Shown: piece after piece, positions 34,822 through 43,381 of the stretch
Numbering within the stretch: the stretch's first letter is position 1
Layout: the number at the start of each line of letters is the position of its first letter
Source of the DNA: Actinoallomurus purpureus
GTDB lineage: Bacteria > Actinomycetota > Actinomycetes > Streptosporangiales > Streptosporangiaceae
Length of the DNA: 64,000 nucleotides
NCBI RefSeq assembly: GCF_024055795.1
Contig: NZ_JAMXMY010000017.1
Coordinates: 124,001-188,000 of the forward strand
Direction: 5' to 3'
Made by a program: the position numbers and the translations under genes
Notes under the pieces: generated by a model
The model's database searches: none
Told to the model about the DNA's origin: nothing
What the model saw: the letters and a program-made list of their open reading frames with translations, nothing else

Positions 34822-35181
34822 ATGGGCGTATGCCCCACTCCCCACCGCGAAGCGCTCGAACACGCGCTCCGCGCCCTCGCCGACGCGGTGACCGGATTCG
34901 GGCTCCACGTCACGATCACCGGGCCCCTGACGCTGTCGGTACGCGGTGAGCGGCCCGCGCCCGAGGAGCCGGACGGCCGCCTCGCCTGCCTCATCGAACC
35001 GGCGGAGCCGCTCAGTCAGTCCGTCACGATCGAGTCCCACGGCAGCCGGCTCTGGTGGTGCTGGCTGTGGACCGACGCCGGCCCCGGCGGACCCGAGTCC
35101 GAGCCGATCCGGCCGATCGAGGAGATCGACGAGGTCGCCCGGCGCATCCGCACCGTCGTCGCGCTGGCCTCCACCACCTGA
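34822..35181 (+). CDS. Small unknown protein, 119 residues
   Basis: MGVCPTPHREALEHALRALA start; no good ribosome site. Middle: GFGLHVTITGPLTLSVRGER, then SQSVTIESHGSRLWWCWLW and IEEIDEVARRIRTVVALAS at the end. The alternating beta and final helix give a compact fold. I do not recognise a family. Divergent from the XRE gene (167 nt), an arrangement frequent for actinobacterial XRE regulators with a small partner. Confidence 0.7.
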   Translation: MGVCPTPHREALEHALRALADAVTGFGLHVTITGPLTLSVRGERPAPEEPDGRLACLIEPAEPLSQSVTIESHGSRLWWCWLWTDAGPGGPESEPIRPIEEIDEVARRIRTVVALASTT

Positions 35182-35397
35182 CCCGCCGGCGGTCCCGGTC
35201 GGGGCGACCACGGGAGGATCACCCTTCGACCCCGCCGTCAGCGCACAGAGCGGCAGAGCCCGCATCGAACCGGACCTCCCCGTCGACCCGCGCCTCGAGA
35301 TCTCGCTGAAGACTCATAAGACTCCGGTTACCCGCCGAGCAGGTTTCAACCGCGTGCGCCGGGAACCGCACCCTAGGTAGGCACACGAGGAGGAGAG

Positions 35398-37182
35398 ATG
35401 ACGCGCACTGTCGCCGATTACCTGGTGGAACGCCTCCGCGAGTGGGGTGTGGAGTACCTGTTCGGCTATCCGGGTGACGGGATCAACGGCATCATCGCCG
35501 CACTGGGACGCGCCGACGACAAGCCGCAGTTCGTGCAGGCCCGGCATGAGGAGATGTCCGCCTTCCAGGCCGTCGGGTACGCCAAGTTCAGCGGGAAACC
35601 GGCCGTGTGCACGGCGACCAGCGGCCCTGGCGCGATCCACCTGCTGAACGGCCTCTACGACGCCAAGCTGGACCACGTCCCCGTGGTCGCGATCGTCGGG
35701 CAGACCGCCCGCTCGGCGATGGGCGGCAACTACCAGCAGGAGGTCGACCTGCTGTCGTTGTACAAGGACGTCGCCAGCGAGTACGTCCAGATGGCGACCG
35801 TCCCGTCCCAGCTGCCGAACCTCCTCGACCGGGCGATGCGGATCGCCCTGGACGAGCGGGCTCCGACGGCCATCATCATCCCCTCCGACCTGCAGGAGGA
35901 GCCGTACGAGCCGCCGACCCACACGTTCAAGAACGTCCCGTCCAGCGTCCCGGGCTACACGCCTCCCGTCACCGTCGCGCCGCCGCGGGAGGTCGAACAC
36001 GCCGCGGAGATCCTGAACGCCGGTGAGCGGGTCGCGATCCTCATCGGCCAGGGCGCCCGGAACGCCGCCGCCGAGGTGCACAAGGTCGCCGAGCTGACCG
36101 GTGCCGGCGTGGCCAAGGCCCTCCTGGGCAAGGACGTGCTGCCGGACACCCTGCCGTACGTCACCGGCTCCATCGGCCTGCTCGGGACCCGGCCGTCGTA
36201 CGAGATGATGCGCGACTGCGACACGCTGCTGATCGTCGGCTCGAACTTCCCGTACTCGCAGTTCCTGCCCGAGTTCGGCAAGGCCCGGGCGGTGCAGATC
36301 GACGTCGACGGCAAGCTCATCGGGATGCGCTACCCGACCGAGGTGAACCTTGTCGGCGACGCGGCCGAGACGCTGCGCGCGCTGATCCCCAAGCTGAAGA
36401 AGCAGAAGAACCGCGCCTGGCGCAAGAAGATCGAGAAGAACGTCGAGCGGTGGTGGGGCACGGTCGAGCGCGAGGCCATGGTCGGCGCCGACCCGATCAA
36501 CCCGATGCGGCTCTTCTGGGAGCTGAACGAACGGCTGCCCGACAACGCGATCCTGAGCGCCGACTCGGGATCGGCCGCGAACTGGTACGCCCGTCACCTG
36601 AGGTTCCGTGCGGGCATCCGCGGCTCGCTGTCCGGCACGCTCGCCACGATGGGCGCCGGTGTGCCGTACGCCATCGGTGCGAAGTTCGCCCACCCGGACC
36701 GCCCCGCGATCGCCTTCGTCGGCGACGGGGCGATGCAGATGAACGGCCTGGCCGAGCTCATCACGATCCGCCGCTACGTCGACCAGTGGAGCGACAGGCG
36801 GCTGATCGTCGCCGTGCTGCACAACAACGACCTGAACCAGGTCACCTGGGAACTACGGGCGATGGGCGGCGCCCCGAAGTTCGAGGAGTCCCAGGTGCTC
36901 CCCGACATCTCCTACGCCGGGTTCGCGCGGTCGATCGGCCTGGAGGGGATCCACGTCGACAAGCCCGGCGACATCGGCGCCGCCTGGGACCACGCGCTGA
37001 GCGCGGACGGGCCGGTCCTCCTCGACGTCCGGTGCGACCCGGACATCCCGCCGATCCCGCCGTACGCAGAGTTCTCCCAGATCAAGGACATGGCCGAGGC
37101 GGTCATCAAGGGCGACGCCGACCGGGTCGGCGTCGTGAGGAAGGGCATCAAGACCAAGGTCCAAGAGCTGATCCACCACTGA
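35398..37182 (+). CDS. ThDP-dependent enzyme, pyruvate oxidase-like
   Basis: 594 residues; AGGAGGAG directly before ATG 35398. N-terminal pyrimidine domain: YLFGYPGDGINGIIAALG and ARHEEMSAFQAVGYAKFSG (Glu for ThDP activation, about 50), SGPGAIHLLNGLYDAKLDH. Central FAD/DHS domain: AEILNAGERVAILIGQGARN and DTLLIVGSNFPYSQFLPEFG. ThDP/Mg site: AFVGDGAMQMNGLAEL to LHNNDLNQVTWELRAMGG (GDG..N, about 440-475). It fits pyruvate dehydrogenase (quinone)/PoxB-like proteins better than acetolactate synthase, since QVTWE is a PoxB-like feature. May feed acetate and electrons to the respiratory chain under stress; placed near the stress cluster. Confidence 0.87.
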   Translation: MTRTVADYLVERLREWGVEYLFGYPGDGINGIIAALGRADDKPQFVQARHEEMSAFQAVGYAKFSGKPAVCTATSGPGAIHLLNGLYDAKLDHVPVVAIVGQTARSAMGGNYQQEVDLLSLYKDVASEYVQMATVPSQLPNLLDRAMRIALDERAPTAIIIPSDLQEEPYEPPTHTFKNVPSSVPGYTPPVTVAPPREVEHAAEILNAGERVAILIGQGARNAAAEVHKVAELTGAGVAKALLGKDVLPDTLPYVTGSIGLLGTRPSYEMMRDCDTLLIVGSNFPYSQFLPEFGKARAVQIDVDGKLIGMRYPTEVNLVGDAAETLRALIPKLKKQKNRAWRKKIEKNVERWWGTVEREAMVGADPINPMRLFWELNERLPDNAILSADSGSAANWYARHLRFRAGIRGSLSGTLATMGAGVPYAIGAKFAHPDRPAIAFVGDGAMQMNGLAELITIRRYVDQWSDRRLIVAVLHNNDLNQVTWELRAMGGAPKFEESQVLPDISYAGFARSIGLEGIHVDKPGDIGAAWDHALSADGPVLLDVRCDPDIPPIPPYAEFSQIKDMAEAVIKGDADRVGVVRKGIKTKVQELIHH

Positions 37183-37230
37183 CCGCGCGGGCCGGCCCCG
37201 CGCCCGACCACCGCGGACCGGCACGCCGAT

Positions 37231-37252
37231 GCGGGCCCCGTCCGGGGCCCGC
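37231..37252. terminator. Hairpin between convergent genes
   Basis: GCGGGCCCC (37231-37239) pairs with GGGGCCCGC (37244-37252), loop GTCC. It is 49 nt after the pyruvate-oxidase stop and ahead of a convergent small gene. Confidence 0.6.
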
Positions 37253-37262
37253 CTACGGCTAA

Positions 37263-37424
37263 CTAGCCGTGCTCCACGTGCTCGGATCGGTGCGGTCCGC
37301 CCTCGACCTCGCGTCTGACCTCCCGCTCGGCCCGTTGCCGGGCCTCCGCGAAGTAACGCTTGGGATCACGGATCATGCGCTCCGATCGATCGTCGGAGTC
37401 CTGCACGACGATGTCGTCCGCCAT
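37263..37424 (-). CDS. Small acidic/basic unknown protein, 53 residues
   Basis: From ATG 37424, preceded by GGGAG at 5 nt. Starts MADDIVVQDSDDRSERMIRD and continues PKRYFAEARQRAEREVRREV: an acidic head, then a charged amphipathic helix, soluble. I do not recognise a family. Real-gene signs are the ribosome site, the GC3 pattern and the terminator that faces it. Confidence 0.6.
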   Translation of the reverse strand: MADDIVVQDSDDRSERMIRDPKRYFAEARQRAEREVRREVEGGPHRSEHVEHG

Positions 37425-37528
37425 ATCCACTCCCTTCCTATGCGCAAGTGTCGGTGCCGTCACGGCGTAGGTCAATCTGGATCATGGTCTGCCGTCGTAC
37501 GCCGTGGCTCCGTCCGGTCATCGGCCGA

Positions 37529-38338
37529 TCATCGGCCGATCCGCAGCAGTCCCTCGTCCGGAGCGCCGTACGCGAGGGCGTCCGCGAGCAGACCGGCCAG
37601 CAGCCGCACGAACGGCACCTCCGCCTCGGTCACCCCGGCGACGTCGATGGCGTCCACCGTCAGGATGCCGAACGCCCGGTGGCCGGCGACCACCGGGACC
37701 GCGACGAAGGACCGGTACCCGTGCTGCGCCGAGCCGCGCCAGCCCGGCGGCGGATCGGTCACGACGTCCAGCCCCACGGCGTGCTGGTTGTGCCGGATCA
37801 TCGCGAACACCGAGTCGCCCTCGATCGTGCCCTCCTCGAAGACCGTCACCGGCTCGTCCGCGCGCCCGGCGTACTGCGCGGGCTCCAGCCGGCGCGGCTT
37901 GTCGTCGGCCAGGCGGAACCAGCAGGCCCGGACCCGTTCGGCGTCGATGAGGTGCGCGGCCGAGTCGAGGATCATCGGGACGGTGGCCTCCCGCAGGTTG
38001 CTCCGCTCCTGCCGGCTCGTGGCGGTGGCGATGCGCCCGAGCTGCCGGACGATCGGGTCGAGCGCGTCGTTCAGCGTCACGCGCATGTCGACGGCGGCCT
38101 CGATCGCGGCCTGCTCGGCCTGCTTGCGCAGCCGTTCCTTGCGGATCTGCTCGTATCCGGGGACGGCGGCACCGAGGACGCTCATCACGATGCTGACCGC
38201 GATCCACAACGGCTTGAGCGCGCCGCCGTCGCCGGCCTCGGCGCCCGCCAGGGCGACCAGGCCGACGGAGGCGACACTCACCCCGGTCGTGAGATAGATC
38301 CGACGGACGGGCCGGTATCGCCTGGGAGGAAGCCGCAC
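37529..38338 (-). CDS. Membrane-anchored GAF-domain protein
   Basis: 269 residues from GTG 38338. Two N-terminal membrane segments (YLTTGVSVASVGLVALAG and PLWIAVSIVMSVLGAAVPGY, about 15-60), a charged helical linker (RKERLRKQAEQAAIEAAVD), then a GAF domain: AHLIDAERVRACWFRLADD, VFAMIRHNQHAVGLDVVTD, RSFVAVPVVAGHRAFGILTV and FVRLLAGLLADALAYG (about 130-260). GAF domains sense small ligands or redox state. There is no output domain, so it may relay by protein contact. It lies 91 nt downstream of a universal stress gene on the same strand. Confidence 0.82.
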   Translation of the reverse strand: MRLPPRRYRPVRRIYLTTGVSVASVGLVALAGAEAGDGGALKPLWIAVSIVMSVLGAAVPGYEQIRKERLRKQAEQAAIEAAVDMRVTLNDALDPIVRQLGRIATATSRQERSNLREATVPMILDSAAHLIDAERVRACWFRLADDKPRRLEPAQYAGRADEPVTVFEEGTIEGDSVFAMIRHNQHAVGLDVVTDPPPGWRGSAQHGYRSFVAVPVVAGHRAFGILTVDAIDVAGVTEAEVPFVRLLAGLLADALAYGAPDEGLLRIGR

Positions 38339-38429
38339 CCACCGCAGATTAGGGGATCTTCGCGGGATTCGCTTGACCTACGGTCACGAGATCGGTCATA
38401 TCCGCCCCGTGGGATCCCGGTCGGCGGGA

Positions 38430-39119
38430 TCAGTCGAGGGGCGCGCGGACCACGGCGACCGGGCAGTTCGCCCGGTGCACGACGGCCTGGCTGACCGAGC
38501 CGAGCAGCATGCCGCTGAGACCGGCGCGGCCGCGCGAGCCGACCACGAGGAGTTCGGCGCCGGCGGACTCCTCGATCAGTCCCTGGGCCGACGGGCCGAC
38601 GCGGACGACCGTACGGACGTCACGGCGCGGGTCCGCGAGGCCCGCGAGCATGGCCTCGGCCGCCTCGCGGTCCTCTTCTCCGTCCACGACGTGGACGGCG
38701 GTGACGCCACAGCCGCGGTCGTGCGCCTCGGCGAACGCGAACCGGATCGCCGCCTCCGACAGCCCGGTGCCGTCCACGCCGACGACCACCCGGCCGGCCG
38801 AGGGACCGGGCGCGGCGTCGGGCAGGCCGGGGCGGACGACGACGACCGGTATGTCCGCGCGGACCGCGACCTCCATCGCGGTCGAGCCGGTGGCCAGGCT
38901 GGACATGGCCAGGAAGCCGGTCGATCCGACGACGATCAGCGCGGCGTCGGCGGCCTCGGCGAGCAGCCGGTCCGGCTCCCGCCTCGGCAGCACGCGGACG
39001 ACCGCGCCGCGCCGCCCGGCCTCCTCGATCGCCCAGTTCACGGCCTCGTCCCCGGAGGGTGTTCCGTCGACGTAGGCGATCACGGACCCGGCCTGGCCGG
39101 GGATCTGGGATCCGCTCAT
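38430..39119 (-). CDS. Universal stress protein, tandem domain (first half short)
   Basis: 229 residues from ATG 39119. The second domain is full: GRVVVGVDGTGLSEAAIRFA to GSRGRAGLSGMLLGSVSQAV, with the G-x2-G-x9-G-S ATP-binding pattern. The first (SVIAYVDGTPSGDEAVNWA to GSTGFLAMSSLATGSTAMEV) lacks about 40-50 residues between beta-2 and beta-3. Two-domain USPs usually have about 290 residues, as do the other two in this window, so an internal deletion is likely. USPs bind ATP and support survival in hypoxia or starvation. Confidence 0.88.
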   Translation of the reverse strand: MSGSQIPGQAGSVIAYVDGTPSGDEAVNWAIEEAGRRGAVVRVLPRREPDRLLAEAADAALIVVGSTGFLAMSSLATGSTAMEVAVRADIPVVVVRPGLPDAAPGPSAGRVVVGVDGTGLSEAAIRFAFAEAHDRGCGVTAVHVVDGEEDREAAEAMLAGLADPRRDVRTVVRVGPSAQGLIEESAGAELLVVGSRGRAGLSGMLLGSVSQAVVHRANCPVAVVRAPLD

Positions 39120-39477
39120 CGCCGTTCCCGCGGATCGGTTGCCCCGGCGACCATCCCGCTCCTCCCGCCAGTCCGTCGGCCTCGGAGTCCCCGGCTCGGC
39201 GAGGCGAGGGGGAGAGCCGCAGACGGGACGAGGGTCCCGCGTGTGACCCACTACAGGATTTCCAGCCCTTAGAGCCGCTAAGCGTGACAAAAGTCCCTTT
39301 TCCGGGTCCCAGGCGGCCCTCCCCCGGACGGCCGCTCCTCCGGACCATGAGGGTGCGCCCCGCAGTCGGCCCCGACGACCCCGGCTGGGCGCCCGGCCAC
39401 CTCCGGGGCGGCGCCTTTCCCCCGTTCCCCGCGTGACGAAACGGCGATTAAGGGAAGACCTGAGAGAAAGGCATGAG
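39120..39477. other. 358-nt gap, regulatory region of stress cluster
   Basis: No gene seen. It is the shared upstream region of the minus-strand USP and the plus-strand V-ATPase F-like gene. It holds a DevR-box-like site at 39284-39297; the rest is GC-rich without clear structure. Confidence 0.5.
39284..39297. promoter_or_regulatory. DevR/DosR-box-like site
   Basis: The minus strand reads GGGACTTTTGTCAC; the mycobacterial DevR consensus GGGACTWWAGTCCC agrees at 12 of 14 positions. Found between genes whose families belong to the DosR dormancy regulon. No devR/devS gene lies in this window. Confidence 0.45.
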
Positions 39478-39693
39478 ATGGCCAAAATCGCGATCATCGG
39501 GGAAGGGGCCAAGGTCACGGGCTTCGGGCTCGCCGGAGCGATCGTCCTGCCCGCCGAGGAGCCGGAGGCCGTCCGCGCCGCCTGGCGCTCCCTGGGCACC
39601 GACGTCGCCATCGTCGTCCTGACCTCGCGGGCGGCCCGCAGCCTGGACGGCAAGACGTCCTCGTGGCCGCTCACCGTCGTGATGCCGCCATGA
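39478..39693 (+). CDS. Orphan V-type ATPase subunit F-like protein
   Basis: 71 residues from ATG 39478 (GAAAGG 6 nt before). MAKIAIIGEGAKVTGFGLAG is the typical start of V/A-type ATP synthase subunit F (Rossmann-like), with AWRSLGTDVAIVVLTSRAAR and SWPLTVVMPP. Length is about 30 residues short of the family (usually near 100). No other V-ATPase gene is near, and most actinobacteria use F-type ATP synthase. It probably has another job in the stress cluster, such as a small regulatory module; only inference. Confidence 0.65.
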   Translation: MAKIAIIGEGAKVTGFGLAGAIVLPAEEPEAVRAAWRSLGTDVAIVVLTSRAARSLDGKTSSWPLTVVMPP

Positions 39694-39765
39694 TCATGCC
39701 GGTCACGCGTCGCGGATGGGCGGTCGTGAAGCGTGCGGAAGGAGAGCACGAGAAAGGGAACGCCC

Positions 39766-40509
39766 ATGCGGACCACATCCCACCACTGCGTACTCGGTGG
39801 CGACATCGCAGCGGTGATCTTCGGCGTGGACGGCGTCCTCGTCGACACCGCCCAGACGTCGGCCACGGCCTGGAAGGCCGTACTCGACCCGTTCCTGCAC
39901 TCGCACGCCGCCGTTTACGAGACGGAGTGCCGGTTCTTCGACACGGCCACCGACTACCGCCGGCACATGCAGGGCCGGACCACGCTGGTCGGCGTACGGG
40001 AGTACCTCGCGATCTGTGAGATCCCTCTGTGCTACGACGCCCTGCGCGGCCTGACCGCGCGCCATGAGGAACTGTTCCTCATGGCCATCCGCCGGCGCGG
40101 CGTCAAGGCCTTCGCCTCCACCGTCACGGTGCTCCACGCGGTACGCCTGCGCGGAGTGCGCACGGCGGCCGTGTCCGCGAACCGATACGCCGCCGAGCTG
40201 CTCCGAAGATCGGGCCTGGCGGGCCTGTTCGACGTCCGCCTGGACGGCCTGGACGCGGCCGGGTGCCATCTCCCGGCGTCGTCGGATCTCGGCCTACTGC
40301 GGGAGGCGGCACGACGAATGCGGACGCCCCCGGCGCGCACGGCCGTCATCGAGGAGAACCTCGCCGCCGTCCAGGCCGCACGGCGCGCCGGCTTCGGCCT
40401 CGTCGTCGGGGTGGACCGGGGCGGGCGTTCGCTCCTCCTGCCCGAGTACGGGGCCGACAGCGTCATCACCGACCTGTCCGACCTGCGGATCGGCGAACCC
40501 GTCGCCTGA
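39766..40509 (+). CDS. HAD-like protein lacking the nucleophile Asp
   Basis: 247 residues from ATG 39766. Layout of beta-phosphoglucomutase-like HAD proteins: AAVIFGVDGVLVDT (15-28), AVYETECRFFDTATDYRRHM (about 46), TAAVSANRYAAELLRRSGLA (motif II Ser), and FGLVVGVDRGGRSLLLPEYG near the end. In the normal motif FDxDG the first Asp is the nucleophile; here it is Gly20 (GGC instead of GAC). Motif IV also reads IEENLAAV rather than FEDA. So it is probably not a phosphatase or mutase. It might bind sugar phosphates, or be decaying. Its neighbours are stress genes. Confidence 0.75.
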   Translation: MRTTSHHCVLGGDIAAVIFGVDGVLVDTAQTSATAWKAVLDPFLHSHAAVYETECRFFDTATDYRRHMQGRTTLVGVREYLAICEIPLCYDALRGLTARHEELFLMAIRRRGVKAFASTVTVLHAVRLRGVRTAAVSANRYAAELLRRSGLAGLFDVRLDGLDAAGCHLPASSDLGLLREAARRMRTPPARTAVIEENLAAVQAARRAGFGLVVGVDRGGRSLLLPEYGADSVITDLSDLRIGEPVA

Positions 40510-40666
40510 CGCGCCGGGGCCCGACCGCCGTGACGTACCGAAGACTCGGTGACGGCGAGGGCCGATCAGCGGCTCGTGCGGTGCGCGCCGTTCGGTGCCC
40601 ACCGCGCCGGCGGCGAGCGCGGCATGCCGCATGCCGACCGCGCATCGTGCCCGCCCTTGGCGCCGC

Positions 40667-41533
40667 TCACCGGCGGGGACGCACGACGGCGACCGAGCAG
40701 GGCGCGTGGAGGAGCATCGCGTGGCTCACCGAGCCCAGCCGGAGCCCGGGGACACCGCCGAGGCCGCGGTCCCCCACGACGAGGAGCCCGGCGCCGACGG
40801 CGGCCTCCAGCAGCGCGTGCCGCGGCGTCCGCATGATCACTCGCGTCTCGGTCTCGACGTACGCGTACTTCTCGCGCCACGGAGACACCGTGCGCTCCAG
40901 CCGGGCACCGCTGAGCGTCCGGAGCTGCTCGGGGTCGCGCAACATGCCCATCTCGGCCGACGCGATCGCCTCCGCCTCCCAGCACGCGAACACCGCGCGC
41001 ACGGACCGGCCGTGCAGTGCCGCCTCCTCGAACGCGAACGCCAGCGCGGCCTCCGAGGACGTGGACCCGTCCACGCCCACGACGATGGGGCCGGCGGCCC
41101 CCGGATCCCCGCGCATGACCATCACCGGGCAGTGGCCGTACGCGCCCAGCTGCAGGGCCGTCGATCCCGCGCCGAGGCCGGCGAATCCTCCCCGCCCGTG
41201 CGAGCCGACGACCGCCAGCGCGGCGTTCTCGGACTCCTCGATGAGGATCGCCGAGGCCGGCCCGGCCGCGAACCGCGGTCGTACCGCCAGCGCCGGGCAG
41301 ATCCGCCGGGCGACGAACACCCCGTGGTCGAGGGTGTGCCGTCCCATCTTGCGGGCCGTCTCCAGCGCCTCGGGCCCCGAGGGCGGAACCGGGTACGGCC
41401 AGTGCCAGGCGTGGCAGACGGTGAGGGGCAACCTGCGGGTCCGAGCCTCCTCGACCGCCCGGCGCAGCGCGTGCTCGGCTCCCGGCGATCCGTCGAAACC
41501 CACCAGAACGTAGGTGCCGTCGAAGGATGTCAT
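40667..41533 (-). CDS. Universal stress protein, two domains
   Basis: 288 residues from ATG 41533 (MTSFDGTYVLVGFDGSPGAE). Domain 1 to about 140, with GSHGRGGFAGLGAGSTALQL, and domain 2 with GPIVVGVDGSTSSEAALAFA and GDRGLGGVPGLRLGSVSHAM; the G-x2-G-x9-G-S pattern is clear in both. Such ATP-binding tandem proteins are typical of the DosR dormancy regulon in mycobacteria. Divergent from the Rv1733c-like gene; the 156-nt gap has a weaker DevR-like site (41614). Confidence 0.9.
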   Translation of the reverse strand: MTSFDGTYVLVGFDGSPGAEHALRRAVEEARTRRLPLTVCHAWHWPYPVPPSGPEALETARKMGRHTLDHGVFVARRICPALAVRPRFAAGPASAILIEESENAALAVVGSHGRGGFAGLGAGSTALQLGAYGHCPVMVMRGDPGAAGPIVVGVDGSTSSEAALAFAFEEAALHGRSVRAVFACWEAEAIASAEMGMLRDPEQLRTLSGARLERTVSPWREKYAYVETETRVIMRTPRHALLEAAVGAGLLVVGDRGLGGVPGLRLGSVSHAMLLHAPCSVAVVRPRR

Positions 41534-41613
41534 GAGACCAGCCAACCGCGCCGCGCCTTCCCCGAGCAGAGGCCAAGGCCCACCGAGGGGAAGGACTCTC
41601 GGACCTTCAGGCC

Positions 41614-41627
41614 AGGACCAGAGACCC
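41614..41627. promoter_or_regulatory. Weak DevR-box-like site
   Basis: AGGACCAGAGACCC, 10 of 14 with GGGACTWWAGTCCC. In the divergent gap between a USP and an Rv1733c-like gene. By itself this match is weak; the context raises it. Confidence 0.3.
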
Positions 41628-41689
41628 TCCCCAATTCCTTGCGAGGACGCCTAACCTGCGGGTAGAGGTGGTCGTGATGGAGGTGTCCC

Positions 41690-42277
41690 ATGCGTGCACT
41701 CACGATCCAGGTGCTGGGGTTCATCCGTTACCTGCGCCCAGATCGCAACCCTCTGCGGCGTCCGCTCGACCGGCTCCACTCCCGGCTCGTGGCGGCGCTG
41801 GCGACGACGTTCCTCATCACGGGCGTCATCGCCTCGGCTCTCATGATCCACTTCGTCGGCGGCGCCGGCCTGCGGGCCGAACTCCACCAGGCGCGGACCC
41901 GCCACCAGGTCGACGCCGTGGTGACCGCGACCGGGGCGGCCGCGTCGAGGAACGGCGTGGAGCAGGAGACACGGCTGCGCTGGAGCGACGGAACGGGCAG
42001 GTTCCACACCGGCGGCGTCGTTCCGGCCGGTGACGACCGCGTCGGCGCCCATCGCCACGTCTGGATCGACCAGGCGGGCGACCTCGCGGCCCGGCCGCGC
42101 ACGCACGCGCAGACGCTGACCGACACCACTCTCGCCGTGCTCGCCGCCCTGACGTCCCTCGCGATCCTGCACGCCGGCGCGTACGCCGCGGTGAACCGCC
42201 GTCTCGAGCGCCGGCGAATGGTGCTGTGGGAGGACGCGTGGGCCGCCACCGCCCCTCGCTGGACCGGACGCTCCTGA
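41690..42277 (+). CDS. Rv1733c-like two-helix membrane protein
   Basis: 195 residues; GGAGG 6 nt before ATG 41690. Start MRALTIQVLGFIRYLRPDRN and PLRRPLDRLHSRLVAALATT, membrane helix about 34-57, an outer loop with TRHQVDAVVTATGAAASRNG and VWIDQAGDLAARPRTHAQT, and a second helix about 145-168 (LAVLAALTSLAILHAGAYAA), then LERRRMVLWEDAWAATAPRW at the end. Layout and motifs match the Rv1733c family, a DosR-regulon membrane protein of unknown function in mycobacteria. Confidence 0.82.
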   Translation: MRALTIQVLGFIRYLRPDRNPLRRPLDRLHSRLVAALATTFLITGVIASALMIHFVGGAGLRAELHQARTRHQVDAVVTATGAAASRNGVEQETRLRWSDGTGRFHTGGVVPAGDDRVGAHRHVWIDQAGDLAARPRTHAQTLTDTTLAVLAALTSLAILHAGAYAAVNRRLERRRMVLWEDAWAATAPRWTGRS

Positions 42278-42323
42278 GCCGGGCCCCTGTCGGCCCGTCG
42301 GGGGGCGGCCGGTCCCCGTACGG

Positions 42324-43316
42324 TCACAGATCGCCGTCCGCGACGTCGGCGGTCGGCGACCGCACGCCGTCGAACTCCTCCTGGGCCACGCCCAACCGCA
42401 TGATCATTTGCGGGTACGTGCCGTCGCAGAAGCGCGTGCGGAGGAACTCCCTCAACTCCGGGACCTCCAGCACCTGAGTGTGGAAGGCGGCCGACACGTC
42501 GTCCTCGGCGGCCCGCAGCAGCACCCGCTGCAGGGCCTCGCCCGCCCGGATCCAGTCGGCCCGGCCGTCTCCGGTGGTCGTCAGCAGGACGACGACCCCG
42601 GTGGCCTCCCGCCGCTCCCCGCCGACCAGGCCCCAGCCCTGCCCGCGGGCGAAGTCGCGCCCGGCGAAGTCGGGGTCGATGTGGTCGGGGTCGCGCGGAC
42701 AGCCCGGTTCGTGCACGCCGTCCAGCCGCTCACCGCCCGGTGCGGGCGCCCAGCGGGCCACCTCCGCGACGTAGGCAGGGTCCATCTGCTGTACCTGCTC
42801 GGCGGCCTCGGACAACGCGGCGAGCGCGATGCGCACCCGGGGGTCGGCCACGATCCGCAGCGAGACGTGCTCGGCGCAGGCGTGGGCCCGCAGGGCCTGC
42901 AGGAGGCCCACCGGTAGCGCACCGGCACGGAAGCCTCCGCGATGGGTGCGCCGCCGCTTGATCTGGTCGTACATCCGCCGCTCCTCATCGGTGGCGGGCT
43001 GCGGCGGGCCTGGGGTCACGTCGGCGATCAGTCCCGGCCGGTCGGGGTCCGGCGCCATCCGCACGTCCAGCCGGCGCCCGAGACGCCGGACGGCGAGCCG
43101 CAGGGTGAACAACGCGGCGCCGCAGCCGATCAGCATCTCCCTGCCCTGCGGATCCGCGACGTCCAGGCGGCGGTCGGTGTCGGCGTGCAGCGTCACCGTC
43201 TCGCCCTCGGTGTCGAACCACCATGGGCGGGTGTCGTGCGCCGAGGGCGCCCACACCGCGGCGTCGACCAGCACGTGCGCGCCCTTCCCTCGCTCGGGTG
43301 TGTCCGCGCGATCCAT
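42324..43316 (-). CDS. Acg-like nitroreductase-family protein
   Basis: 330 residues from ATG 43316, with GGGAGGAG 5 nt before. The start (LVDAAVWAPSAHDTRPWWFD), the RRRTHRGGFRAGALPVGLLQ middle and RAGEALQRVLLRAAEDDVSA with PQMIMRLGVAQEE near the end match the Acg (Rv2032) group, two nitroreductase-like halves in one chain. Mycobacterial Acg binds FMN but is thought to keep flavin stored rather than reduce nitro compounds. It lies 65 nt downstream of a USP gene on the same strand, likely one operon. Confidence 0.85.
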   Translation of the reverse strand: MDRADTPERGKGAHVLVDAAVWAPSAHDTRPWWFDTEGETVTLHADTDRRLDVADPQGREMLIGCGAALFTLRLAVRRLGRRLDVRMAPDPDRPGLIADVTPGPPQPATDEERRMYDQIKRRRTHRGGFRAGALPVGLLQALRAHACAEHVSLRIVADPRVRIALAALSEAAEQVQQMDPAYVAEVARWAPAPGGERLDGVHEPGCPRDPDHIDPDFAGRDFARGQGWGLVGGERREATGVVVLLTTTGDGRADWIRAGEALQRVLLRAAEDDVSAAFHTQVLEVPELREFLRTRFCDGTYPQMIMRLGVAQEEFDGVRSPTADVADGDL

Positions 43317-43381
43317 CGTTTCTCCTCCCATGGTCAGGCCCGGCGCCTGCCGGGCGGCCCCGAGCCGGCCGCCGGCGATCG

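Noticed and set aside
35182-35397. Continuation frame DPAVSAQSGRARIEP before the pyruvate-oxidase gene
   Set aside because: No start signal or family; probably only GC-driven openness.
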